A stretch of DNA of 64,000 nucleotides from Hyphobacterium sp. SN044 (GCF_021864465.1 NZ_JAKKUV010000004.1:124001-188000), one strand, 5' to 3'. Counted from the stretch's first letter, positions 52,467 to 61,280 are shown. Notes: generated by a model not told the origin, from the sequence alone. Numbers and translations are program-made.

Positions 52467-54241
52467 CGCTCGGCTCCGCGGTTCGTCAGGCGCTTGACCA
52501 GCTTGTCGAGCTGCGTCTCCACGCCCTGGCGGCGCATGATCACGTATTGCTGGACCACCGACAGGAAGTTGTTCCACGCCCAGTAGATCACGAGGCCGGC
52601 CGCGAACGGCGCCAGCATGAAGGTGAAGAGCAGCGGCAGGAAGGCGAAGATGCGCCGCTGCGTCGGGTCCGGCGGGGGCGGGTTCAGCGATTGCTGCGCC
52701 CACATCGTGATGCCCATCAGGATCGGCCAGGCGCCGATCGACAGGAAGGACAGCCAGCCGATGCCCGACGGGTCATAGGGCAGGAGGCCGAACAGGTTGA
52801 GGATGCTGGTCGGGTCGCGATCGGACAGGTCCTGGATCCAGCCCGGGAAGGGCTGGTGGCGCATTTCCAGCGTCACGAACAGCGTCTTGTAGAGCGCGTA
52901 GAAGATCGGGATCTGCAACAGGATGGGCAGACAGCCGGCGATCGGGTTCACCTTCTCGCGCTGATAGAGCTGGATGATTTCCTGCTGCTGCTTCTGCTTG
53001 TCCTCGGCGTATTGCGCGCGGATCTCTTCCATCTTCGGCTGCAGCGCCTTCATCTTCGCCATCGACGCATAGGAGCGGTTGGCGAGCGGGAAGAAGATCA
53101 GCTTCACGAGGACGGTCACCGCGAGAATCGCGAAGCCGAAGCCGAAGGGCGGGCCGAACAGCTGGGCCAGCCAGTGCAGCACGGTGAAGTAGGGGCGGGT
53201 GAGGAACCAGAACATGCCCCAGTCGACCGCCATGTCGAAACGCTCGATGCCCAGGTCGCGCTCATAGGCCTGCAGGATTTCGACATTCTTCGCGCCGGCG
53301 AAGATGCGCGAGGTCGACGTCATCGACGCGCCCGGCGCCAGTTCCGACGGCTGCAGCAGATAGCTCGTCTGGAAGATGTCGTCGCCCTGGCGCTCGATCA
53401 GCTGGAAGGTTCCGGTGTATTCCGCCGACTGGTCGGGGATGACGGCGGTCAGCCAGTTCTTCGTGGTGATGCCGACCCAGCCGCCGGAACCGGTCCAGCT
53501 GTCCTCGTCGCCCGGATCCATGCTGTTGAATTTCGCGTCGTGCAGGCGGCCGCCGACGATGCCGACCGGGCCTTCGTGCAGGATGAAGAAGTTGGTGAAG
53601 TCTTCCGGAATGCCGGTCTGGCGCACCATGCCGTAGCGCGACAGCGTCGCGGCGCTGGCCGAGGTGTTCTCCACCGTGTCGGTCAGCGTGAACATGTAGT
53701 TCTCGTCGAGCGCGATGGTGCGGCGGAAGACGAGGCCGTCGCTGCCGCGGAATTCGAGGGTCACCGGCGTGTCCGGGGTCAGCGTATTGCCTTCGACCAG
53801 CGTCCACTCGCTGGTGTTGCCGGGGGTGTCGGTCGGGCCGTCGCCTGCGGCGGACCAGCCGTCCTGGGCGAAGAAGGCGCCGGGCGCGCCGCGCGGGTTC
53901 AGAAGCACGACCGGCGAATCGTCATCGACCGAAGTTTCGTGGCGCAGCAGGCGCAGATCGTCGATGCGCGCGCCGGTCAGCGACAGCGAGCCGGATACGG
54001 CCGGGCCGTCGATCGCGATGCGGGTTTCTGCGGCAAGCGCCTCTTCGCGCGACATGGCGCCGAAGACGCTGCCATCGTCGCCGATCGAGGGGTTGGCCAG
54101 TTCGGCTTCCTGCTCGACGCGCGCGGCTTCCTGCGCGGCCTGCCGGCGTTCCGACGCCGGGCCCAGTACGAAGACCTGGTAGAGAACGATGAAGACCAGC
54201 GATACGCCGATCGCGATGAACATGTTGCGATTATCGCCCAT
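52463..54241 (-). CDS. yidC: Membrane protein insertase YidC
   Basis: 592 residues. N-terminal membrane helix ([20 protein letters not shown]), large periplasmic domain (residues about 60-350) and the C-terminal Oxa1 core ([60 protein letters not shown]). Inserts and folds inner-membrane proteins alone or with SecYEG. It overlaps rnpA by 11 bases and is followed by engB. Confidence 0.97.
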   Translation of the reverse strand: MGDNRNMFIAIGVSLVFIVLYQVFVLGPASERRQAAQEAARVEQEAELANPSIGDDGSVFGAMSREEALAAETRIAIDGPAVSGSLSLTGARIDDLRLLRHETSVDDDSPVVLLNPRGAPGAFFAQDGWSAAGDGPTDTPGNTSEWTLVEGNTLTPDTPVTLEFRGSDGLVFRRTIALDENYMFTLTDTVENTSASAATLSRYGMVRQTGIPEDFTNFFILHEGPVGIVGGRLHDAKFNSMDPGDEDSWTGSGGWVGITTKNWLTAVIPDQSAEYTGTFQLIERQGDDIFQTSYLLQPSELAPGASMTSTSRIFAGAKNVEILQAYERDLGIERFDMAVDWGMFWFLTRPYFTVLHWLAQLFGPPFGFGFAILAVTVLVKLIFFPLANRSYASMAKMKALQPKMEEIRAQYAEDKQKQQQEIIQLYQREKVNPIAGCLPILLQIPIFYALYKTLFVTLEMRHQPFPGWIQDLSDRDPTSILNLFGLLPYDPSGIGWLSFLSIGAWPILMGITMWAQQSLNPPPPDPTQRRIFAFLPLLFTFMLAPFAAGLVIYWAWNNFLSVVQQYVIMRRQGVETQLDKLVKRLTNRGAER

Positions 54242-54620
54242 CGGCGCCGGTCCCCGTCTTCTCTGATCCCGAAGGCCCGCCGCGGAGCGCGGGGGCCAGT
54301 TGCATGAGCGCGCTTTTTACATCTTCAAGCAAAAGTGACCAGTCACGCGCTGCCGTTTGCTGCCGTGCGACGAACACATAGTCCGTGCCGGGCACGCCAT
54401 GAAGGGGCAGAAGTGCACGCGCCGCCTCGCGCAGGCGGCGTTTCGCGCGGTTGCGGACGACCGCGCCGCCGACCTTCTTCGTCGCGGTGAAGCCCACGCG
54501 CACTTCGCCCGGCGGACAATCGCCAGTGCGGGCTTGCACGACTGTAGAGGGTCTGACGGCCTTAAGGCCTTGGGCCACAAACAGAAACTGCCGGCGCACC
54601 GTGAGGTGGCCGACAGCCAA
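54231..54620 (-). CDS. rnpA: Ribonuclease P protein component
   Basis: 129 residues from a TTG at 54620. The RNR core VRVGFTATKKVGGAVVRNRA followed by KRRLREAARALL is diagnostic, and HLTVRRQFLFVAQ matches the RLKxRxxFLxV start of the family. Start codon choice is weak: CTG 54644, overlapping the rpmH TGA, is an alternative that adds eight residues. Binds RNase P RNA for tRNA 5' maturation. Confidence 0.92.
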   Translation of the reverse strand: MAVGHLTVRRQFLFVAQGLKAVRPSTVVQARTGDCPPGEVRVGFTATKKVGGAVVRNRAKRRLREAARALLPLHGVPGTDYVFVARQQTAARDWSLLLEDVKSALMQLAPALRGGPSGSEKTGTGADGR

Positions 54621-54640
54621 TCTGTCTGCACGGGCTTCGA

Positions 54641-54775
54641 TCAGGCCGAAAGCCGCTTGCGGCCTTTCGCGCGGCGGCGGGCCAGAACCTGACGGCCAGC
54701 CTTCGTCGCCATGCGCGCGCGGAAGCCGTGCCGGCGCTTGCGGACAAGCTTGGACGGTTGGAATGTACGTTTCAC
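54641..54775 (-). CDS. rpmH: Ribosomal protein bL34
   Basis: 44 residues, GTG start at 54775 with GGAG seven bases upstream. It reads [20 protein letters not shown] then [20 protein letters not shown] and RLSA, the complete bL34 sequence. Component of the 50S subunit. The rpmH-rnpA-yidC order is the classic bacterial arrangement. Its shortness makes it easy to miss in automated ORF calls. Confidence 0.98.
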   Translation of the reverse strand: MKRTFQPSKLVRKRRHGFRARMATKAGRQVLARRRAKGRKRLSA

Positions 54776-54902
54776 GGGCGCGCTCCATTGGGAGGTATTC
54801 GAAAGAGGCGCGGTCAATACGCGCTGGCATTGCGCCCGTCAAGGCGTGTTCGCCGCCTTGCCGCACACGCGGGCGCGCGCTATGCGCGGACATGACGGGG
54901 AG

Positions 54903-56354
54903 ATGAGCGAGAGCAAGAATGACTCCGGAGCGGGGCAGGGGCGGTTCGCCTTTGTCCGCGCCTTTGGACGGGCGGCGCTGCTCAGCCTGCCCGGACGCCT
55001 CCTCCTGTTCATTATCGTCTATGTGATGCTGGCGCAGATGGTGATCTTCCTGCCGCTGGCCTCGGCGTTCCGCTCGTCGTGGATGGTGGAGCGGATCCAG
55101 GCCGCACACATCGCCGCCCTGTCCGCCGACGTGGCGATGGAAGAGGCGCTGGGCGAGGTGGAGGTGCGCGATCTCCTCTCCGGGGCCGACGCGGTCGCCG
55201 TGGCGCGGGTGATCGACGGGCGCAACGAGCTCGTCCTCTATGGCGGGCCGATCGCCGGCACGCTGGTCAGCGTCGACCGCGGCGAACTCAACTGGCTCGA
55301 CGACATCGTCCAGACGGCGGGCACCTTCGTCGCGCCGGAGGGGCGGTATCTGCGCATCGTCGATTCGCCGATGAGCCGGCCGGACGTGATCCTCGACGTC
55401 ATCGTTCCCGAAGCGCCCTTGAAGCGCGAACTCCTCAACTATTCCGCCGGCCTGTTCTGGCTGTCCGCCTTCATCGCGGTGGTCACCGGGGCGCTGATCT
55501 ATGTCACGCTCTTCTACATGTTCGTGCGGCCGATGCGGCGGCTATCGGCGGAGATGGCCCGCTTCCAGCGCGACCCGGAAAACCCGGCCAAGGCGATCCG
55601 CCCGTCGGGCCGCCGCGACGAGATCGGCCAGGCCGAAGTCGCGCTGTCCGCGATGCAGGACGATATCCGCCAGGCCTTCAAGCAGCGCGAGCGGCTCGCC
55701 GCGCTCGGCGCCGCCATCGCCAAGATCAATCACGACCTGCGCAATGTCCTCTCCAGCGCCCAGCTCGTCTCGGACAGTCTCGCCACGTCGGAGGACGAGC
55801 GCGTCCGCCGTCAGGGCTCGCGCCTCGTCCGCGCCATCGGGCGCGGCATCCGCCTGTGCGAGGAGACGCTGAAATTCGGCCGGTCGGAGGAAGCCCCGCC
55901 CGTGCCACAGGCTGTGGATATCCACGCCGCGGTGGAGGAGGCCGCCGCCGACGCCTTCCTCAGCGAGGGTCAGGCGGACTGGACGAACGCCCTGCCCGCC
56001 GGGCTGACCGTTACGGCGGACCCGGACCATGTCCACCGCATCTTCCTCAACCTGTTCCGAAATGCGCTGCAGGCGATGGGGCAGGAGGGCTGCTGCCTCA
56101 CCGTTTCACGGGCGGAGGGCGAGGGGGATGACGGCGTCGTCACCATCCTCGTCGCCGATACCGGCGCGGGCATACCGGAGAAGGTGCGCGGCAAGCTGTT
56201 CCAGCCCTTCTCGGGCACATCGCGCAAGGACGGGACGGGGCTGGGCCTCGCCACCGCCCGCGAGCTCGCCCGCGCCAATGGCGGCGACCTCGAACTGGTC
56301 TCGACCGGCGCGGACGGGACGGTGTTCGGGGTCAGGTTGGGGGCAACACATTAA
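54903..56354 (+). CDS. Orphan sensor histidine kinase
   Basis: 483 residues. Two membrane helices (about residues 27-50 and 180-205) enclose a periplasmic sensor domain of about 130 residues. A HAMP domain follows (FVRPMRRLSAEMARFQRDPE), then the phosphoacceptor helix with H277 in KINHDLRNVLSSAQLVSDSL, N box LFRNALQAM, G1 DTGAGIP and G2 DGTGLGLATARELA. No response regulator gene lies beside it. ATG 54882 is a possible earlier start. Confidence 0.9.
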   Translation: MSESKNDSGAGQGRFAFVRAFGRAALLSLPGRLLLFIIVYVMLAQMVIFLPLASAFRSSWMVERIQAAHIAALSADVAMEEALGEVEVRDLLSGADAVAVARVIDGRNELVLYGGPIAGTLVSVDRGELNWLDDIVQTAGTFVAPEGRYLRIVDSPMSRPDVILDVIVPEAPLKRELLNYSAGLFWLSAFIAVVTGALIYVTLFYMFVRPMRRLSAEMARFQRDPENPAKAIRPSGRRDEIGQAEVALSAMQDDIRQAFKQRERLAALGAAIAKINHDLRNVLSSAQLVSDSLATSEDERVRRQGSRLVRAIGRGIRLCEETLKFGRSEEAPPVPQAVDIHAAVEEAAADAFLSEGQADWTNALPAGLTVTADPDHVHRIFLNLFRNALQAMGQEGCCLTVSRAEGEGDDGVVTILVADTGAGIPEKVRGKLFQPFSGTSRKDGTGLGLATARELARANGGDLELVSTGADGTVFGVRLGATH

Positions 56355-56426
56355 TTGCAACTTATAATTCAGACGACTATCTTCGAGTCAGGAAAATGAT
56401 TTCACTACCGAGCTAAGAGATAGCGC

Positions 56427-57305
56427 ATGGCTGGGGACTGGATAGTATTTATCGACACCAATGTTCTGCTTGATTTTTATCGGCAGGGTGGTGAGAGCGT
56501 ATCACGCCAAACACAGGCGCTTATCAAACATAAAGAAAGAATAATCACCGGCGATCAAGTTAGAATGGAGTTTCTAAAAAATCGTCAAATCGTAATTAAA
56601 CAAGGTTCGGAAAGCATCCCAAAGACAGAAAATTTTACGCCTCCAGCGATGGTGGCGGAGTCGCAGCCAGCAGGTGCAGTTCGGAAGCGATTAGCGGAAT
56701 TGAATAAATTTAAGGGAAAACTCAAGAAACGTTTTTCAAATATATTAGAAAAACCCGCACAATATGATCCAGTATATAAAGCCGTTAATAAGATATTTGA
56801 TCATAAAGGTCCAAACAACTTATCAAGACCGGGCTCTCGTCGATTTTATATAAGAAATTTGGCCCGAAAGAGATTTATATTGGGTTATCCCCCAAGAAAA
56901 TCTGGCGATAACTCAATTGGTGATGCTCTAAACTGGGAGTGGATTATTGATTGTGCTACAAAGTCGCCCAATAATACAGGTGTATTAATTGTCACCAGGG
57001 ATGAGGATTTCGGTGTTTATTTTAATAAGAAAATGTATTTGAACGATTGGCTTTATCGTGAATTTAGAGATCGCGTCTCCAGGAAAAAACCGATCGAGAT
57101 AACAGCAAAATTAAGCGATGCGATAAAAATGCTTGACGAGGTGGTTAACCAAGAAGACGAGAAAGTTGAAGAACAGATTGTCGAGATGCGGATGCGACGA
57201 AATCGAGCGGTTCACGAAGGGTCGCCACATATTACCAATGATCAGATTGAGGCTTGGTTGGCTTCGATAGAGCCTCTAAGCGACGAAGGTGCGGACAACG
57301 ATTAG
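56427..57305 (+). CDS. PIN-like nuclease domain protein (DUF4935 type) in an AT-rich islet
   Basis: 292 residues. The N terminus FIDTNVLLDFYRQ (D10, N12, D16) and E48, D161, D166, E171, D192 and D194 (NSIGDALNWEWII, LIVTRDEDFG) give the acidic metal-binding set of PIN-domain RNases; the longer DUF4935-like layout fits. The C terminus is a charged coiled coil (EVVNQEDEKVEEQIVEMRMR). The gene and about 75 bases upstream are about 40% GC, unlike both neighbours, suggesting recent transfer. No antitoxin partner gene is visible; the start follows AGAGATAG. Confidence 0.8.
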   Translation: MAGDWIVFIDTNVLLDFYRQGGESVSRQTQALIKHKERIITGDQVRMEFLKNRQIVIKQGSESIPKTENFTPPAMVAESQPAGAVRKRLAELNKFKGKLKKRFSNILEKPAQYDPVYKAVNKIFDHKGPNNLSRPGSRRFYIRNLARKRFILGYPPRKSGDNSIGDALNWEWIIDCATKSPNNTGVLIVTRDEDFGVYFNKKMYLNDWLYREFRDRVSRKKPIEITAKLSDAIKMLDEVVNQEDEKVEEQIVEMRMRRNRAVHEGSPHITNDQIEAWLASIEPLSDEGADND

Positions 57306-57314
57306 TCCGCTTTT
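57291..57314 (+). terminator. Short intrinsic terminator at the end of the PIN-like gene
   Basis: GCGGAC (57291-57296) and GTCCGC (57305-57310) form a six-pair stem with an eight-base loop, followed by TTTT. The stem overlaps the stop codon. Confidence 0.65.
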
Positions 57315-57420
57315 ATCCCCACCCTCTTTCCTTCGCCCCATACTCGTCTCACCTCGCCGTGCGGGAAGGGGGCGGTCTGCAGTCGTCTCAAATCGCGGCG
57401 GCGGGGGGTGATGCCTCGAG

Positions 57421-57755
57421 CCTGACCGGCGAGACGAACCGGTCAGGTGAAAGAGCGGCCGGAACGTAAGCCCCTGGCAGCGAAAGCGCGGGGGGACCGG
57501 GAGATCCCGCAGGACCGGCAGCGGAGCGAGGGTTCGGGAGGCCCGAAGCCTGAAAGACGGCCTAGGGAGACATCCACCGGAAACCCGCCGCGAGGCCCCG
57601 GCCAGACCCAGAATATCGGGCGCGGCGCGGGAACGGGTCCGGCGAGGCTGGCGGAAACCGGCTGTGCCGTAAGACGCCCGGACCGGCCGAGAAAACATCA
57701 CCGCGCGGGAGGCCTCTGCGGGCCACCCACAAAAAATTGCCATCGGTTCGCGAGC
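57421..57755. other. GC-rich unassigned segment, possibly a structured RNA
   Basis: It opens with a perfect nine-pair hairpin CCTGACCGG-N9-CCGGTCAGG (57421-57447) and continues with many short complementary blocks (such as gaccgggagatcccgcaggaccgg and ccgaagcctgaaagacggcc). The end is AAAAAATTGCC near 57731. Long frames exist on both strands but run into REP-like repeats and show no protein features. RNase P RNA, tmRNA and 6S RNA hallmarks were not found. Conservation and strand cannot be judged here. Confidence 0.35.
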
Positions 57756-57830
57756 TTGCCTCCCGCGCACCCCTTCCTCTCTACGCTCCGCGGCCCGAGG
57801 CCGGCGGGGGTGGTGGTGGTTCCTTTCCCC

Positions 57831-57950
57831 CTCACCCCAGCCCTCTCCCTCAAGGGAGAGGGAGTCGCGTCGGCGCGTCGTCCACGGCTGCGCTCCATTT
57901 CGCGCCAACATAATTCCCTCTCCCTGCAGGGAGAGGGTTAGGGTGAGGGG
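57831..57950. repeat. Inverted pair of REP-like palindromes upstream of the DUF559 gene
   Basis: CTCACCCCAGCCCTCTCCCT then CAAGGGAGAGGG (57831-57862), and the inverted copy CCCTCTCCCTGCAGGGAGAG then GGTTAGGGTGAGGGG (57915-57950). Each half is itself palindromic and the halves are complementary, typical of REP/BIME-type units. Confidence 0.82.
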
Positions 57951-57968
57951 TCTTCGTAAAGGACGCCG

Positions 57969-58316
57969 ATGCCCGAGAAGCTGACACCGCTGGCGCGTAC
58001 GCTCCGCCGCAACATGACCGATGCGGAATGGAAGCTGTGGGGGATGCTGCGCGACCGGCCGCTCGGCTTCAAATTCCGCCGCCAGCAGCCGGTTGAGGGC
58101 TATATCGCCGACTTCGCCTGCTTTGCTGCACGGCTGATCATCGAGGCCGATGGCGGGCAGCACAATGGCGATCCCGCCGACCTCGTGCGCACGCAGGCGC
58201 TGGAGGCCGCCGGGTGGCGGGTGCTGCGCTTCTGGAACAACGAGATCCTGACCAATCCCGAAGGCGTGTGGACGGTGATCGCCGAGGCGCTGAGAACGCC
58301 GCTCGCTGGCGATTGA
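57969..58316 (+). CDS. DUF559 endonuclease-like protein
   Basis: 115 residues. Family hallmarks: RTLRRNMTDAEWKLWGMLRD, FKFRRQQPVEGYIADFACFA, LIIEADGGQH and RVLRFWNNEIL. Candidate catalytic residues are D48, E59, D61 and H65, a restriction-endonuclease-like (Vsr-type) fold. Substrate is unknown. It starts 19 bases after one REP-like pair and its stop is four bases before another, so it is tightly bracketed by palindromes. Confidence 0.88.
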   Translation: MPEKLTPLARTLRRNMTDAEWKLWGMLRDRPLGFKFRRQQPVEGYIADFACFAARLIIEADGGQHNGDPADLVRTQALEAAGWRVLRFWNNEILTNPEGVWTVIAEALRTPLAGD

Positions 58317-58319
58317 AAG

Positions 58320-58368
58320 ACCCCTCATCCGGTCCTTCGGACCACCTTCTCCCTGTAGGGAGAAGGAA
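58320..58368. repeat. REP-like palindromes downstream of the DUF559 gene
   Basis: CCGGTCCTTCGGACC is a small hairpin, followed by CCTTCTCCCTGTAGGGAGAAGG. Same architecture as the upstream pair, with CCCTCA at its left end. Lies between the DUF559 stop and the ggt stop. Confidence 0.78.
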
Positions 58369-58369
58369 G

Positions 58370-60100
58370 TTACTCCCCCACCACGCCTTCCCGCCTTGGA
58401 TCGGCGCCGCCGAGGAGACTGCCGTCCGGCTGGACGATGACGGCGTGGAGGCCGGAGTTTTCCGTGCGGTTGGCGTCGAGCACGAAGCCAAGATCGGCGA
58501 GGCCCGCGGCGAGGTCGGCCGGGAAGCTCTCCTCGATGCGGATGATGTCGCCGCGCGCCACGACATTCGGCAGGGCGATCGCCTCAGCCGGCGTCAGACC
58601 CCAGTCGAGCATGCCGACGAGGGATTTGGCGACATAGGCGATGATCGAACTTCCCCCCGGCGAGCCGGTGGCGAGATAAAACTCCCCGTCGGCGTCGAGC
58701 ACGATGGTCGGCGACATGGAGGAGCGGGGCCGCTTGCCGCCCGCGACCGCGTTGGCGACGAGATTGCCCGCCTCATCATGGGCGATGAAGGAAAAGTCGG
58801 TCAGCTGGTTGTTCAAGAGGAAGCCGCCGACCATGCGCTGGTTGCCGAAGACGGATTCCACTGTCGCGGTCATCGAGACGACATTGCCCCAGCGGTCGGC
58901 GACGACGAAATGCGTGGTGCCGCCGGGTTCGGCGGTCGCGTCGGGCTGGGGCGCGTCGACGCCTGGCGGGGTGCCGGGCAGGGCGGTCTCGATCGCGGTC
59001 TCGCGGTCGATCAACGCGGCGCGTTCAGCGAGATATCCCGCGTCAAGGAGGCCCGCGACCGGGACGTTCGCGAAGGCCGGGTCGCCGACATAGGCGTCGC
59101 GGTCGGCATAGGCGAGGCGGCTCGCCTCGATGAAGCGGCGCCAGCCTTCGAGCGTGTCGGGGCCGGTCGCCGTCATGTCATAGGGTTCGAGGAGGGCCAG
59201 AAGCTCGTTCACCGTCACCCCGCCCGAGGCCGGGGGCGGCGCGCCGCAGACAAGCCAGACGCGGTAGGCGCGGCAGATGGCGTCGCGGCGGATCGCTTCG
59301 TAGCCGCTCAAATCCTCCAGCGTCATGCCGCCGGGCAGGGCATCGCCATTGACGGCTTCGACGATGGCCTCGGCGATCTCGCCTTCGTAGAAATTGCGCC
59401 AGTCGGCGGCGACGGCGCGCAGCGTGTCGGCGTAGTCCGGATTGCGCAGCAGGTGGCCCACCGGCAGGGGCGATCCGTCCGGCAGGTAATAATGCGCCCG
59501 CGTCGAGGGGCGGGTGGCGAAGGGCAGGCCGCGTTCCTGCATCGCGACAAGGAAGCCCTGCATGCGCGGGGAGACTTCAAAGCCGGCCTCCGCCAGCTCG
59601 ATCGCAGGGTCGAAATTCTCCGCCCACTCCTGGCGGCCATGATCCTCATGCGCCAGGGCCAGCATGGCGACGAGGCCGGGCACGCCGACGGCGCGGCCGC
59701 TGGTCGCCGCATTGATGAAACCGAGCGCTTCGCCGTCCGGACCCAGGAAGCGGTCGGGCGCCGCGCTCATCGGGGCGGTTTCGCGCCCGTCATAGACAGT
59801 GATCTCGCCGGTTTCGCCGTCATAGAAGGTCATGAAGGCGCCGCCGCCGAGCCCGCTCGATTGCGGCTCGACCATGGACAGGACGGTCTCCACCGCGATG
59901 GCCGCGTCGACCGCGCTGCCCCCGGCATTGAGCACTGCCAGCCCGGCCTCCACCGCATGCGGGTTCGCCGCGGCGACCATTTGCGGATGTTCGGCCGCCG
60001 GTTCGACCGCCGCTTCGGGGGCAGGGGCCTCCTGCGCCAGCATCGGCATCGAGGAACAGGCCGCGAGGGCGAGGGCGGCGAAAATCGGCAGAAAACGCAT
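58370..60100 (-). CDS. ggt: Gamma-glutamyltransferase (lipoprotein)
   Basis: 576 residues. The signal MRFLPIFAALALAACSSMP predicts lipidation at C15. Ntn-hydrolase features: ANPHAVEAGLAVLNAGGSAV near the N terminus, catalytic Thr at the autoprocessing site in GGTTHFVVADRWGN (about residue 393), and SMSPTIVLDADGEFYLATG then SPGGSSI for substrate binding. Transfers or hydrolyses gamma-glutamyl groups of glutathione in the periplasm. Divergent from the P1 peptidase gene. Confidence 0.94.
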   Translation of the reverse strand: MRFLPIFAALALAACSSMPMLAQEAPAPEAAVEPAAEHPQMVAAANPHAVEAGLAVLNAGGSAVDAAIAVETVLSMVEPQSSGLGGGAFMTFYDGETGEITVYDGRETAPMSAAPDRFLGPDGEALGFINAATSGRAVGVPGLVAMLALAHEDHGRQEWAENFDPAIELAEAGFEVSPRMQGFLVAMQERGLPFATRPSTRAHYYLPDGSPLPVGHLLRNPDYADTLRAVAADWRNFYEGEIAEAIVEAVNGDALPGGMTLEDLSGYEAIRRDAICRAYRVWLVCGAPPPASGGVTVNELLALLEPYDMTATGPDTLEGWRRFIEASRLAYADRDAYVGDPAFANVPVAGLLDAGYLAERAALIDRETAIETALPGTPPGVDAPQPDATAEPGGTTHFVVADRWGNVVSMTATVESVFGNQRMVGGFLLNNQLTDFSFIAHDEAGNLVANAVAGGKRPRSSMSPTIVLDADGEFYLATGSPGGSSIIAYVAKSLVGMLDWGLTPAEAIALPNVVARGDIIRIEESFPADLAAGLADLGFVLDANRTENSGLHAVIVQPDGSLLGGADPRREGVVGE

Positions 60101-60145
60101 GGAGAGACTTGTCCCTTTCGTACTGCCGGTCACCATAGCGCCTGA

Positions 60146-61153
60146 ATGAACAAGCGGAAGAGGCCAGACATGCCGGGACCGGGCGCGCGCAATCTGATCA
60201 CCGATGTGGCGGGGGTGAAGATCGGCCAGGCCGCGGATGCGTCCGTGCGCACCGGCGTAACGGTGATCCTGCCCGACGAACGCGCCGTCTGCGCCGTCGA
60301 CGTGCGCGGCGGCGGGCCGGGCACGCGGGAAACCGATGCGCTGGCCCCGCACACGCTGGTCGATGCGGTCGATGCCGTCGTGCTGTCGGGCGGCTCGTCC
60401 TGGGGGCTCGCCGCCGGGGATGCGGTCGCGGCGGCGCTGGGCGCGAAGCGGCGCGGCTATGTGGTGTTCGACGATCCGGCCATTCCGGTGTCGCCGGTCG
60501 TGCCGGCGGCCATCCTCTACGATCTCAACAATGGCGGGGCGAAGGTGTGGGGCGAGGATCCGCCCTACCGGACACTGGCCCGCTCGGCATTGGACGGCGC
60601 CGGCGAGGACTTTGTCCTCGGGCGGGCCGGGGCCGGCTATGGTGCCATGGCCGGTGCGGTGACGGGCGGTCTGGGGTCTGCCTCTTTCGTCACGGCGGAC
60701 GGCATCACGATCGGCGCGATCGTCGCGGTCAATTCCTTCGGCTCGGTCCTGGTGCCCGGGAGTGAGGCCTATTGGGCATCGCCCTTCGAGCTGAACGGTG
60801 AGTTTGGCGGGCAGGCCATTCCCGCCGGCGCGTCACCGGGCGAGGATTGGGGCGCGGCAAAGATCAATCCCGGCGCGGGACAGAACACGACCATCGCCTG
60901 TGTCGCAACCGACGCGGTCCTGACCCCGGCGCAGGCGCAGCGCATCGCCGTGATGGCGCAGGGCGGGCTGGCCCGGGCCATCCGTCCCTCGCATACGCCG
61001 TTCGACGGCGACACGGTGTTCGTGATGTCGACGGGGCGCGTGCCCTTGCCGGACCCGGCGGCGCTGACCCTGTCGCGGCTTGGTTCGCTGGCCGCCGACA
61101 CGCTCGCCCGGGCGATCGCGCGGGGCGTTCACGAAGCCCGGACGGCGGGCTGA
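60146..61153 (+). CDS. P1 family (DmpA-like) peptidase
   Basis: 335 residues. Family blocks: NLITDVAGVKIGQA, VRTGVTVILPDE, VVLSGGSSWGLAAGDAVAAA, GAIVAVNSFGSV, and QNTTIACVATDAVLTPAQAQ then RPSHTPFDGDTVFVMSTG. The Thr in NTT near residue 247 is the likely autoprocessing nucleophile of the beta chain. L-aminopeptidase/D-esterase or beta-aminopeptidase activity is known in the family. No signal peptide. Confidence 0.92.
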   Translation: MNKRKRPDMPGPGARNLITDVAGVKIGQAADASVRTGVTVILPDERAVCAVDVRGGGPGTRETDALAPHTLVDAVDAVVLSGGSSWGLAAGDAVAAALGAKRRGYVVFDDPAIPVSPVVPAAILYDLNNGGAKVWGEDPPYRTLARSALDGAGEDFVLGRAGAGYGAMAGAVTGGLGSASFVTADGITIGAIVAVNSFGSVLVPGSEAYWASPFELNGEFGGQAIPAGASPGEDWGAAKINPGAGQNTTIACVATDAVLTPAQAQRIAVMAQGGLARAIRPSHTPFDGDTVFVMSTGRVPLPDPAALTLSRLGSLAADTLARAIARGVHEARTAG

Positions 61154-61280
61154 AACCCTGCCCTGACGGGGCTCAAGCGGGGCGCTGCACAAGGCCTGCT
61201 CGCGGCCTTGCCATGAGCGGAAAGCGCGGCTAGTTTCCGCGCCTCTCGCGCAGGGGTCTGCCCCCGCGCCGGAACGGCAG

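Noticed and set aside
57421-57755. RNase P RNA gene
   Set aside because: The conserved GAGGAAAGTCC and ACAGA blocks of bacterial RNase P RNA are absent on both strands.
57447-57941. 164-codon plus-strand frame over the unassigned GC-rich segment
   Set aside because: It continues into REP-like repeats, is arginine/proline-biased as expected of GC-rich noise, and lacks a credible start signal.
57276-58328. 350-codon minus-strand frame over the repeat-rich region and the DUF559 gene
   Set aside because: Runs through REP palindromes and opposite to a recognised gene; no domain features.
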